Of a stretch of 64,000 nt of DNA, positions 44,346 through 52,166 are shown one piece after another. Position 1 is the first letter of the stretch. Every line of letters begins with the position of its first letter. Under the pieces are notes generated by a model, which made no database searches, was not told where the DNA came from, and saw nothing but the letters and a program-made list of their open reading frames with translations. A program made the position numbers and the translations under genes. Source of the DNA: Marispirochaeta aestuarii. Lineage in GTDB: Bacteria; Spirochaetota; Spirochaetia; JC444; Marispirochaetaceae. The stretch lies in NCBI RefSeq assembly GCF_002087085.1, contig NZ_MWQY01000002.1, positions 124,001 through 188,000 on the forward strand, given 5' to 3'.

Positions 44346-45004
44346 TGAATCTCTCCCGGGCTTACAAGGATTACCGAATCGCAGCCATTGTAACAGCCCT
44401 GTTCTACGCCGTCGGAATCGCAGGGCACATCTATCAGCCTGCACTGCCCCTGATGATCGCTCTGACTCCCTGGGTGCTGCTTATCTTCGGAGCTCTGGTC
44501 ATCCTTCAGGTCAATCCTCAGCCGCAGCGAAGGGCACTGCTCTGGATCGGCGGAACCTATCTTTTTACCTTTGTCATGGAAGCCCTGGGTGTCGCCACGG
44601 GCCTCATCTTCGGAGGCTATGTATACGGTGACAGCCTGGGGATCCAGCTGTTCCAGGTTCCCGTGGTCATCGGCTTCAACTGGACAATCATAGTGCTGGC
44701 CCTCTCGGGAGAAATCTTTCGCCTGGTCAGAAACCCGATTACGGGGGGACTGCTTGCCGGTCTGGGAGCAGTACTGTTCGACTGGATTATGGAACCCGCA
44801 GCCATCTCTCTGGATTACTGGCACTGGGACCAGGGCGGCATTCCTCTGCAGAACTATCTTGCCTGGTTCGGCATAGCCGCTCTCTGTTCCTGGGTGTACG
44901 GCAGACTCCGCATCCAGACCGAATCGCGTCTTGGGATCCTCTATGTGCTGATTCAGCTGATCTTTTTTGTCGCCCTGCGGGCTGCGGCAGTTCAATTTCC
45001 CTGA
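44345..45004 (+). CDS. cruF: Carotenoid 1',2'-hydratase (CruF, DUF422 family)
   Basis: 219 residues with about six or seven membrane helices. TYLFTFVMEALGVATGLIFG and LFDWIMEPAAISLDYWHW are the DUF422/CruF signature with conserved Glu and Asp residues. CruF adds water to the psi-end double bond of monocyclic or acyclic carotenoids (gamma-carotene, bisanhydrobacterioruberin). As the last gene in the operon it implies a 1'-hydroxy end group on the product. Confidence 0.87.
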   Translation: MNLSRAYKDYRIAAIVTALFYAVGIAGHIYQPALPLMIALTPWVLLIFGALVILQVNPQPQRRALLWIGGTYLFTFVMEALGVATGLIFGGYVYGDSLGIQLFQVPVVIGFNWTIIVLALSGEIFRLVRNPITGGLLAGLGAVLFDWIMEPAAISLDYWHWDQGGIPLQNYLAWFGIAALCSWVYGRLRIQTESRLGILYVLIQLIFFVALRAAAVQFP

Positions 45005-45010
45005 CTTGAC

Positions 45011-45045
45011 TGGATTCCCCGGGCAGGAGATTGTACAATAGAGAC
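45011..45045 (+). promoter_or_regulatory. Possible internal promoter before the UbiB-family gene
   Basis: TACAAT (45034-45039) ends six bases before an in-frame GTG at 45046. The -35 at 17 bases (TGGATT) is poor, and a good TTGACT (45006-45011) is 22 bases away. The gene may instead be read from the carotenoid operon. Confidence 0.3.
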
Positions 45046-46740
45046 GTGGGATGGTTCGTTAACAGAAAAAAACCTAAACATATCGGCAAGCTGGGACGCT
45101 ACCGGGCCATTATCAGCAAACTGATTGCCTACGGTTTCGAAGACTTCCTTATGCACCTTGGTCTCGTCAAGGGACCGAATATCGTACGAAAACTCCAGCA
45201 CCGCCGGGGTGCCGCGGTCTCCCATAAAGACCCCATGGCTATCCGTCTGCGCTACATGCTGGAAGATCTGGGACCAACCTTTATTAAACTTGGCCAGATT
45301 ATGAGTCTGAGGACGGACATTCTGCCGGAAGACTATACTGCGGAACTGAGTCAGCTGCAGACCGATGCGCTTCCTCTTCCAGTGGATGATATACGGGCAG
45401 AGATCGAAGGGAGTTTCAACCGCAGCATCGAGCAGATTTTCCGTGATTTCCAGGAAGAACCCATCGCCTCCGCGTCGATTGCCCAGGTACACCGCGGTAT
45501 TACCATCGAGGGAGACGAAGTCGCCATAAAGGTACGGCGGCCGGGGATCACCAACCTGGTGGAAAAGGATCTTAGCATTCTGCGGGACCTGGCCCAGCTG
45601 GCGGAGCGCTATATCCCGTCCCTGAAGATCTACGGTCCGGTTAAAATAGTCGACGAGTTCTCCCGCAGTATTAAAATGGAACTGGATTTCTTTCATGAGG
45701 GACGGGCCTTCGACCTCTTCCGCAAGAGCTTCTCAGAAGAAGAAGGCATTATCATCCCCAGGGTCTACTGGGACTATTCCAACTCCCGTGTACTTACCAT
45801 GGAATATATACCCGGTATTACCGTTGGAGAGTTTATCGAAGAGAAACACAGCGCGGAGGAACGCCGCCGTTACGCGGACCTTGGGGTCAGGTACATCCTT
45901 ACCCAGATATTCAAGTTCGGTTTTTTTAATGCTGATCCTCATCCCGGTAATTTTATCATCACCCCGGAGGGAAAACTCTCCCCCCTGGATTTCGGCATGG
46001 TGGGTTTTATTGACCGCCATATGAAGGAGGCCCTCTTTGCAATCTTTGAAGCCTTCGTCAGAAAAGACCCGAACAAGATTGTCCAGACCTTTCTGCGCAT
46101 GGATTTCATCGAGGAGGAGACCTCCATTCATGATCTCCGCCATGATCTGAATAATCTGATCAACTATTATTACAGCATTCCCGTTGCACACATACGGGCG
46201 GGAAAGATCATCGAGGACCTCTCCAGGATTATCCGGACCTTCCACATATCCCTTCCCGCCGATCTGGCTCTTACCTTCAAGGTGATTCTTACCGCGGAGG
46301 GACTGGGCCGTGAACTCGATCCGGAGTACAACATCATAGAGGCGGCGGAACCCTTTTTGCGGGATTATATGTTCGAGAGGTTCAGGCCCAAAGAACGCTT
46401 TACCGATACCCTGGATTTCCTGACAGAGGCGGGGACCTTCGTACGGGGCCTGCCGAACGACGCCAGCATGATTATGAAAAAGCTCAGGGCCGGAAAGCTG
46501 AAACTGGAGGTGGAGATAAAAGGACTGGATACCACCACCAGAGAACTGGACAAATCCTTCAACCGCCTGGCCTTCAGCATTATTATCGCCGGGCTTTTGA
46601 TCGGATCATCCTTTATGAACCAGTTCGAAGGGGGCCTCAAGGTATTCGGGTTTTCCATAATCGCCCTGGCCGGATACTTTGTAGCCGGCATCCTCGGGCT
46701 CTGGCTGATCATCGGGATCATCCGGTCCGGAAGAATATAA
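45031..46740 (+). CDS. UbiB/AarF/ABC1-family atypical kinase
   Basis: 569 residues (564 if GTG 45046 is the start). It has the KxGQ motif (TFIKLGQIMSLRTDILP), the Ala-rich loop (IASASIAQVHRG), ADPHPGNF, LDFGMVGF and two C-terminal membrane helices. These proteins are membrane-bound ATPases that support prenyl-lipid (ubiquinone-type) metabolism and are not classical protein kinases. The start is uncertain: TTG at 45031 sits only one base from AGGAG, while GTG at 45046 fits a leaderless message. It follows cruF by 26 bases and faces a prenyl diphosphate synthase, so a link to isoprenoid lipids is plausible. Confidence 0.88.
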   Translation: MYNRDVGWFVNRKKPKHIGKLGRYRAIISKLIAYGFEDFLMHLGLVKGPNIVRKLQHRRGAAVSHKDPMAIRLRYMLEDLGPTFIKLGQIMSLRTDILPEDYTAELSQLQTDALPLPVDDIRAEIEGSFNRSIEQIFRDFQEEPIASASIAQVHRGITIEGDEVAIKVRRPGITNLVEKDLSILRDLAQLAERYIPSLKIYGPVKIVDEFSRSIKMELDFFHEGRAFDLFRKSFSEEEGIIIPRVYWDYSNSRVLTMEYIPGITVGEFIEEKHSAEERRRYADLGVRYILTQIFKFGFFNADPHPGNFIITPEGKLSPLDFGMVGFIDRHMKEALFAIFEAFVRKDPNKIVQTFLRMDFIEEETSIHDLRHDLNNLINYYYSIPVAHIRAGKIIEDLSRIIRTFHISLPADLALTFKVILTAEGLGRELDPEYNIIEAAEPFLRDYMFERFRPKERFTDTLDFLTEAGTFVRGLPNDASMIMKKLRAGKLKLEVEIKGLDTTTRELDKSFNRLAFSIIIAGLLIGSSFMNQFEGGLKVFGFSIIALAGYFVAGILGLWLIIGIIRSGRI

Positions 46741-46767
46741 AGAGTCGTTTTTTGCAGGTACCCGGTT

Positions 46768-47838
46768 TCAAATCTTCCTGTTGAAATTATACTCTGCAAA
46801 AGAGGAAAGGATCTCCCTGAACTCCCCGTATGCGGAATCCAGGCCGCCGATTTCATCCTCGATTCTGCTCTGGTATTCCTGGCAGAGGGATTCAACCTCC
46901 TCCAGAACACCCGTCCGGTCCAGCTTCTCCTGTACAAAACGAATATCCTCAGGGCTCACCTCCGAGGCGCCTGCAAGACGGGTTATTCTCTCCTTCTCCG
47001 GTCCTGCCAGCCGACTCAGCAGTTTAACATAGAAGATGGTCTGCTTGCCCTCGTTCAGATCGGTCCCCACGGGTTTGCCTATCTCCTGCTGCTTTCCGAA
47101 AAGACCGAGCTCATCATCCCGAACCTGGAATATAACCCCCAGAAGCTCCCCAAGACGGCTCAAGGTTTCGAGAGATCTTTCATCCGCCCCTCCTACAAGG
47201 GCCCCCGCCATCAGGGGCAAGGAGAAGGTGTAGCGTCCGGTTTTGTGAACATAGAGGGAGAGAACCTCCTTCTCCGAAGGCGGCTGTGGCAGAACCCCGG
47301 CCCGTATATCCTGCATCTGTCCCAGTCCGACACCGGTCATCTCCCGGGAACAGAGACGCATCAGCTTTCCAAGGACTTCCGGAGAAACCCGGATGGACGA
47401 AAGAATCTCGTAGCCCAGGAAAAAGGCGATATCGCCGACACAGATGCCCAGGGATTCCCCTGTCCGTTCCGCATCCACAGCTCTTTCCTTCCTGAGATCC
47501 CCGGCAAACTGAACATGCATGGCCGGCTTTCCCCGTCTCAAAAGGTCCCGGTCCATTATGTCGTCATGAATAAGCAGAGCGGACTGGAACAGCTCCATAA
47601 CAGCCCCCAGTTTGTCAGCCTCCGCATCCACATTACCCGAAAAAAGACCCTGCCCCAGTCCGGCAAGGCCGCCCCGGATCATTTTCCCTTCCCGGGAATA
47701 CTCAAGAAGCCTCTCCGCGGCAGCCGATCCCATGGGGTTGATTCCTGCAAGTTCACCGGCCCGGTGATGGAGAAAACCCTCGAGATATTCGTATATTGCA
47801 TTCCTGCGCAGGGCAAAAAACTCTTTCATACCTGTCAT
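46768..47838 (-). CDS. Polyprenyl diphosphate synthase (probable GGPP synthase)
   Basis: 356 residues. First Asp-rich motif DDIMD (residues 92-96, HDDIMDRDLLRRG), second FQVRDDELG; also KMIRGGL and HKTGRYTFSLPL. Small residues upstream of the first motif permit a chain of at least C20, so geranylgeranyl diphosphate for CrtB is likely, with a longer quinone side chain as an alternative. It converges with the UbiB-family gene. Its GAAGAGG ribosome site lies within an 11-bp inverted repeat (47840-47894), suggesting translational control. Confidence 0.88.
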   Translation of the reverse strand: MTGMKEFFALRRNAIYEYLEGFLHHRAGELAGINPMGSAAAERLLEYSREGKMIRGGLAGLGQGLFSGNVDAEADKLGAVMELFQSALLIHDDIMDRDLLRRGKPAMHVQFAGDLRKERAVDAERTGESLGICVGDIAFFLGYEILSSIRVSPEVLGKLMRLCSREMTGVGLGQMQDIRAGVLPQPPSEKEVLSLYVHKTGRYTFSLPLMAGALVGGADERSLETLSRLGELLGVIFQVRDDELGLFGKQQEIGKPVGTDLNEGKQTIFYVKLLSRLAGPEKERITRLAGASEVSPEDIRFVQEKLDRTGVLEEVESLCQEYQSRIEDEIGGLDSAYGEFREILSSFAEYNFNRKI

Positions 47839-47839
47839 G

Positions 47840-47894
47840 CCTCTTCATTTCTTCTAACTTACAGCGTACATTCCCAGCTTCCTAAATGAAGAGG
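47840..47894 (-). promoter_or_regulatory. Hairpin sequestering the Shine-Dalgarno of the prenyl diphosphate synthase
   Basis: Perfect 11-base inverted repeat: AAATGAAGAGG (minus strand 47850-47840) and CCTCTTCATTT (47894-47884) around a 33-base loop. The downstream arm contains GAAGAGG one base before the ATG at 47838, so pairing would block ribosome entry. A TTGACA lies just upstream (47904-47899) but no -10 at normal distance is seen; the RNA may come from the nitrilase-like gene 97 bases upstream. Confidence 0.6.
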
Positions 47895-47934
47895 GCAATG
47901 TCAAGCTTTTCTGCTTTTCAGAACCAATGCCGGT

Positions 47935-48879
47935 TCAGGGAACCGCCGTTATTACAAAGGTTTCTTCCCTGACGGATTCAGCCCTGTCCAGATACGTAAC
48001 AGACCTCGCTCCCGGAGGACCGTCAGCACTGACAACACTGGACGGGCCCTCCCATCTCAAATCCAGAAAACCGCCGTTCAGACAGACCGTCATTCCCAGG
48101 GTATCGGTCAGATTCTGCAGGCGCTCAGGAAGGGCCCTGCGAAAGACCTCCCGCTGACGGGCGTCGAAGACCTCGCCGTTCGCCTTTATATCTATCCATA
48201 AATCCACGTCAAAAAATTTCTTCTCCCAGGGGGAGAAAAAAGTGTCTCTGCAGATACTGATTCCGACCTTTCGCCCCCGGATACTTACGGTCCGGGCCGC
48301 CTGTAAAGAACCCGGATCGATACCGATAATATCCGTCTCGAAAGACGTCAGGTAAACCTTGTCCTGCCGGTAGAGGACCTCTCCGTCCCCGTCATACAGG
48401 ACGGCACGGTTTCTCAATTCCCTGCCGGATCTCCCGTCCGCAGCGGCAAAACAGGTACCCCCGAGAATAGCGACTCCGAAGCTCCTGGCCAGGTTTCCCC
48501 ATACACGGTTCATCGTTTCTTCCGCTGGATAGAGCAGAAAATACTCCTTCAGGCCTGCTGTCTCAGTGTGCCTTAGCAGATACCGTATACCCTCCGCCAG
48601 GGTCTTTCCCTCCAGCCGCTCAATCCCCAGATTAAAAAAGGCGAAGAATACCCCGGTATATTCGGGAAAGACAACGAGATCCACCTCGCCTTCGGCCAGC
48701 ACCTCTTCAATCAGGTCCGCCGCATGGGCCGAGAAGGTTTCCTCGTCTGCGTAGAGCCCGGGGCTGATCTCCAGTTGAATCCCCGCCGCGTAAAAGGATT
48801 CGTCCGCAAGGACGATGCCTCCGAATATCCCGTAGAAAAGCAGTACACACATGAAAACAGTCAATCCAGGTCTGGGCAT
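47935..48879 (-). CDS. Exported carbon-nitrogen hydrolase (nitrilase superfamily)
   Basis: 314 residues. A signal peptide or anchor occupies about 1-25 (LTVFMCVLLFYGIFGGIVLADES). The catalytic Glu (VVFPEYTG), Lys (RQDKVYLTSF) and Cys (ISICRDTFF) triad of nitrilases/amidases is complete. Most members are cytoplasmic. An exported one might act on cell-wall amides, lipoprotein acyl chains (as Lnt does) or environmental amides, but it lacks the Lnt membrane helices. It lies on the same strand upstream of the prenyl diphosphate synthase. Confidence 0.8.
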   Translation of the reverse strand: MPRPGLTVFMCVLLFYGIFGGIVLADESFYAAGIQLEISPGLYADEETFSAHAADLIEEVLAEGEVDLVVFPEYTGVFFAFFNLGIERLEGKTLAEGIRYLLRHTETAGLKEYFLLYPAEETMNRVWGNLARSFGVAILGGTCFAAADGRSGRELRNRAVLYDGDGEVLYRQDKVYLTSFETDIIGIDPGSLQAARTVSIRGRKVGISICRDTFFSPWEKKFFDVDLWIDIKANGEVFDARQREVFRRALPERLQNLTDTLGMTVCLNGGFLDLRWEGPSSVVSADGPPGARSVTYLDRAESVREETFVITAVP

Positions 48880-48935
48880 ATTTCTTTACAATCCTCATTA
48901 TTCTCCCGGTACGGACCATCGCAGGGTTCAAGCCC

Positions 48936-48971
48936 TTGCCCCGGGCATTAGTTTCAGGTAGCTTACACTAC
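48936..48971 (+). promoter_or_regulatory. Possible leaderless-type promoter of the HAD hydrolase
   Basis: TTGCCC (48936-48941), 17-base spacer, TAGCTT (48959-48964, weak), seven bases, ATG at 48972. No Shine-Dalgarno is seen. Confidence 0.35.
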
Positions 48972-49628
48972 ATGATACGCTACATCCTATTCGATCTGGA
49001 CAATACCCTCTACCCGGAATCGAGCATTCTTGGAGAGCGCTTCGAGAAGGGCATCAACAGCTTTGTCGCCGGGTATCTCGGAATCAGCGAGGAGGAAGCA
49101 CGCCGTCAACGCCGGGCACGCCGCGGGGAGTATGGTACCACCCTGCAGTGGTTGATTCAGGTCCATAACTTCACCGAAATCGACGATTACATGGACGCGG
49201 TACACCCCAAGAGAATGGAAGGCTATCTGAAAAAGAATCCCGAGCTTACAAGGATTATACGCTCCCTGCCGGTCCAAAGATCGATCCTGACCAATTCACC
49301 CCTTGAACATGCGGAGCGTGTTCTGGCCTACCTGGAAATCAGGGACCAGTTCGAGTATGTATTCGACCTCAGATACAACAACTTTGTGGGAAAACCCGAT
49401 CCCGCCGTCTACAGCCGCATACTGGAGGTTATCCGGCAGAAACCGGAGGAGACCCTTTTCATTGATGATATCCCGGGCTATCTGGAGCCTTTTCGCCGCA
49501 TGGGCGGACATGCCCTGCTGATCGACGAGCTGGGACGGCATCCCCGGGGGGATTATCCGGTGATCCGGCAAATCGAGGAACTTCCCGCCTTTCTGGAAAA
49601 GGAATACGGCCTGGTTCTATCGCCCTGA
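48972..49628 (+). CDS. HAD-superfamily hydrolase, pyrimidine 5'-nucleotidase-like
   Basis: 218 residues. Motif I is FDLDNTLYPESS, motif II SILTNSP, motif III includes VGKPDPAVYSRIL, and motif IV is TLFIDDIPGYLEPFRRMG. The DLDNTLYP form and size match the SDT1/PYR5NTase branch that dephosphorylates UMP/CMP or related phosphate esters. Start ATG 48972 is where homology begins; the frame extends a little upstream without support. It stands alone between a minus-strand gene on each side. Confidence 0.87.
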   Translation: MIRYILFDLDNTLYPESSILGERFEKGINSFVAGYLGISEEEARRQRRARRGEYGTTLQWLIQVHNFTEIDDYMDAVHPKRMEGYLKKNPELTRIIRSLPVQRSILTNSPLEHAERVLAYLEIRDQFEYVFDLRYNNFVGKPDPAVYSRILEVIRQKPEETLFIDDIPGYLEPFRRMGGHALLIDELGRHPRGDYPVIRQIEELPAFLEKEYGLVLSP

Positions 49629-49632
49629 AGGA

Positions 49633-51195
49633 TCAGCGCGGACGTATGGCGGAAAAGGGGTGGAGGTCCATGCTGTTCGGATACCACCCGTCCCACTTTT
49701 CCGTATCAATCAGATTTGCCGAGGTCCGGAAAAGGACGGGAATAGCTCCCATATCCTCACCGACAAGAATCGACTCGGCCCGGTACAGCTGTTCAAACCT
49801 CTCCTTTCCATAGGAAAGGTTCTCGGCATTCAGGACTGCCTCATCGAAGGCAAGATTTCTGTACAGCCCGTCATTGTTCTCATGGATTGAAATAAAAGGG
49901 CTGAGGAAGGCAAGGGGATCAGGAAAATCCCCCTTCCAGCCGGCCCGGGCAAGGCTGAAATCGTGCAGACGCCGGGTAATCAGGTAACTGCCCCACTCTT
50001 CGTTCACAGGTTCACAGCGCAGATTCAGGTTTTCCCTCCAGGAAGCTGAGATGAACCGTATGACCTTCCGGTTGAAATCGGAACGATTGTACAGAATGGA
50101 AAAGGACGGAAAGCCTTTTCCTTCAGGAAAGCCGGCCTCCGCCAGCAGGGCCCGGGCCTTTGCGGCGTCATCTTCAAAGAAGGGATCCCCCGGGTATCCC
50201 GGCAGATTCGGCGGAACAATCGAGAAGGCGGCAATATGCCGCCCCCCGCCCAGGCTGTCGCAAAGTTCCCTGCGGTTGAATCCCAGGGACAGAGCCCGGC
50301 GGACCCGGGGATCGTCGAAGGGTTTTCGTTCGTTATTGACCAGGAGATAGTAGTTTTCCAGCGCCGGAGCCATATGAAACGCAGCATTCCCATACAGTTC
50401 GGGAGGAAACTCTTCCGGCAGGTCCCAGACCCAGTCCGCCTTTCCCTCCTTGTATATGCTGACGGCGATATCGGCTTCCGGCACCACCCGGTAGACAAGC
50501 CTCTTCAGCACCGTTTTTCCGGTCTCCCGGTACTGCTTATTCCTGACCAGGGAAATTCCTCCGTTCTCGCCCTTCTCCAGGGGCAGAAAAGCTCCGTTTC
50601 CCGCAAAATTTCCGGGTTCAGTCCAGGAAGACCCGAATTTATCAACCCGATGCATCGGTACAAGGAGAAAAGCGGGGTGTACAAGGGCCTGAATAAAATG
50701 AGGCATCGGCCGGATCAGTTCAACCTGAAGAAGATAATCGTCGATGGCTCTTATGCCCACAAGCTCAGGTCCGGAAGCACCTGAGAGGTACTCCCGGGCT
50801 CCCCTGATGAACATTCCCGGATACCAGGAGAAAGGGGAGGCCGTCTTCGGATCCATTCCCCGGAGCCAGGAATCCGCCACCGTCTGGGCGTTTATTCGTA
50901 TTCCGTCGCTCCACACCGTTTTTCGAAGGGTAAAACTGTATGTAATACCGTCATCACTTACTGTCCAGTTCTCCGCCAGACCCGGAACAGCGGCTCCGGT
51001 CCTGGGATCAGCGTTTACAAGACCCTCGAAAAGTGCATGAACAATACGTTTTTCTTCGGGACTTCGTACATGGTGGGGATCGATGCTTTCTATTCCCCGG
51101 GTGCCGAGAACGACAAACTCCTCCACGGAGGGACCGAGAAAACAGCCTGCCGGGAGGAGCAGCATAAGCAACAGCAGGGGGGTGAGAGATCTCAT
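49633..51195 (-). CDS. Peptide/oligosaccharide ABC substrate-binding lipoprotein (OppA-like)
   Basis: 520 residues. The lipobox LLPAGC (Cys18) is followed by an SBP_bac_5 fold: GTRGIESIDPHHVRSPEEKRIVHALFEGLVN, TYSFTLRKTVWSDGIRINAQTVADSW and DDPRVRRALSLGFNR are typical of OppA/DppA. It binds peptides or related ligands outside the inner membrane. No permease or ATPase genes accompany it, so it must use a distant transporter. It overlaps the stop of the UPF0158-GNAT gene by four bases. Confidence 0.92.
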   Translation of the reverse strand: MRSLTPLLLLMLLLPAGCFLGPSVEEFVVLGTRGIESIDPHHVRSPEEKRIVHALFEGLVNADPRTGAAVPGLAENWTVSDDGITYSFTLRKTVWSDGIRINAQTVADSWLRGMDPKTASPFSWYPGMFIRGAREYLSGASGPELVGIRAIDDYLLQVELIRPMPHFIQALVHPAFLLVPMHRVDKFGSSWTEPGNFAGNGAFLPLEKGENGGISLVRNKQYRETGKTVLKRLVYRVVPEADIAVSIYKEGKADWVWDLPEEFPPELYGNAAFHMAPALENYYLLVNNERKPFDDPRVRRALSLGFNRRELCDSLGGGRHIAAFSIVPPNLPGYPGDPFFEDDAAKARALLAEAGFPEGKGFPSFSILYNRSDFNRKVIRFISASWRENLNLRCEPVNEEWGSYLITRRLHDFSLARAGWKGDFPDPLAFLSPFISIHENNDGLYRNLAFDEAVLNAENLSYGKERFEQLYRAESILVGEDMGAIPVLFRTSANLIDTEKWDGWYPNSMDLHPFSAIRPR

Positions 51196-52133
51196 CCGTT
51201 TTTCCCCCAGGCATCAAGATCAAGGTAGAAGGAACTCCGGTACCGACTGAATCCATGCTCATCCAGAACCCGGCCCATGCTCTGGGCGTTTCCCCAGAGA
51301 TCCAGAATGACCCGTTTCATCTCCCGCCCGAAGGCCTCCCGGATATAGGTATCCAGGAGGAGCCTGGCGAGTCCGAGGCCCCGGTATTCCGGTTCAACGT
51401 AAAACTGCAGCAGAAAGGAAACTCCCGGGTCTTCATCAAAGAATTTCGCCGCCTGAGGACTGAGCCAGGCATCGGTTCCCCAGACAATACCCGCTGTTTC
51501 TCCTTCCGGAGTCGAGGCCTGAAAAACCACCAGCTTGTCCGGATCCTTCGGGACAAGAGCGCGCCGGGCCAGAAACAGCAGGTGGGTCAGGTCCCGGGGA
51601 TTCTCTCCGCAGGCCTCCCGGAAAGCCTTCAGGTCATATTCCTCCAGCCGATCCTTCAGCTCCGGATTTCCTGGGGCTATGACAAAGTCCGTAAGGACAA
51701 GATCTTCCGTCTCTTCCCGTTCGGGCCCCAGCTTCTGGAACCCCAGGGCCTCACAGACCTGCTCATACCATTCCAGCACCCTGGTCCGCATTTCCCGTTC
51801 CTTGAACTGGAACCAGAGACGCTGAATATCTTCCCGTTCCTTCAGGATATTCTTGAAATTCCGGAATACTCCCTTCCGGGACGCAAGGGCTTCCCGCAGA
51901 CGCTCCCGGAAAACAGGATTACGCAGGGAGTCGACAAAACGCTCCATAAGCTGGAAACCGTCGGCAGAGCTCCAGCGGGGAATCAGTATATACCGCGACT
52001 CGTCGGTCCGCTGTTCTTCTTCGAGCTGGCTCTCTTCTTCAACCTTCCCCTGCTCCAGATCCAGATAGTAATAGGATATCTGGTTCTCCATGCCGAAGAT
52101 TATCTGGTCGATTAATTCCGGGGTCAACTCCAT
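51192..52133 (-). CDS. UPF0158-GNAT acetyltransferase fusion
   Basis: 313 residues from ATG 52133 (318 from GTG 52148). The N-terminal about 140 residues resemble UPF0158 (ISYYYLDLEQGKVEE, RYILIPRWSSADGFQLMERFVDSL, WFQFKEREMRTRVLEWYEQV). The C-terminal half is a GNAT domain with the acetyl-CoA loop FYVEPEYRGLGLARLLLDTY. The substrate is unknown. The internal ATG at 52133 is preferred because CAGGA is placed seven bases before it. It is coupled to the OppA-like gene (ATGA-type overlap). Confidence 0.82.
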   Translation of the reverse strand: MELTPELIDQIIFGMENQISYYYLDLEQGKVEEESQLEEEQRTDESRYILIPRWSSADGFQLMERFVDSLRNPVFRERLREALASRKGVFRNFKNILKEREDIQRLWFQFKEREMRTRVLEWYEQVCEALGFQKLGPEREETEDLVLTDFVIAPGNPELKDRLEEYDLKAFREACGENPRDLTHLLFLARRALVPKDPDKLVVFQASTPEGETAGIVWGTDAWLSPQAAKFFDEDPGVSFLLQFYVEPEYRGLGLARLLLDTYIREAFGREMKRVILDLWGNAQSMGRVLDEHGFSRYRSSFYLDLDAWGKNG

Positions 52134-52166
52134 ACTCATATCCTGCACTGTAGCATAAAACCTGCC

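Noticed and set aside
47899-47904. TTGACA as promoter for the prenyl diphosphate synthase
   Set aside because: No acceptable -10 at 16-18 bases (GAAGCT/AAGCTG), so kept only as a remark.
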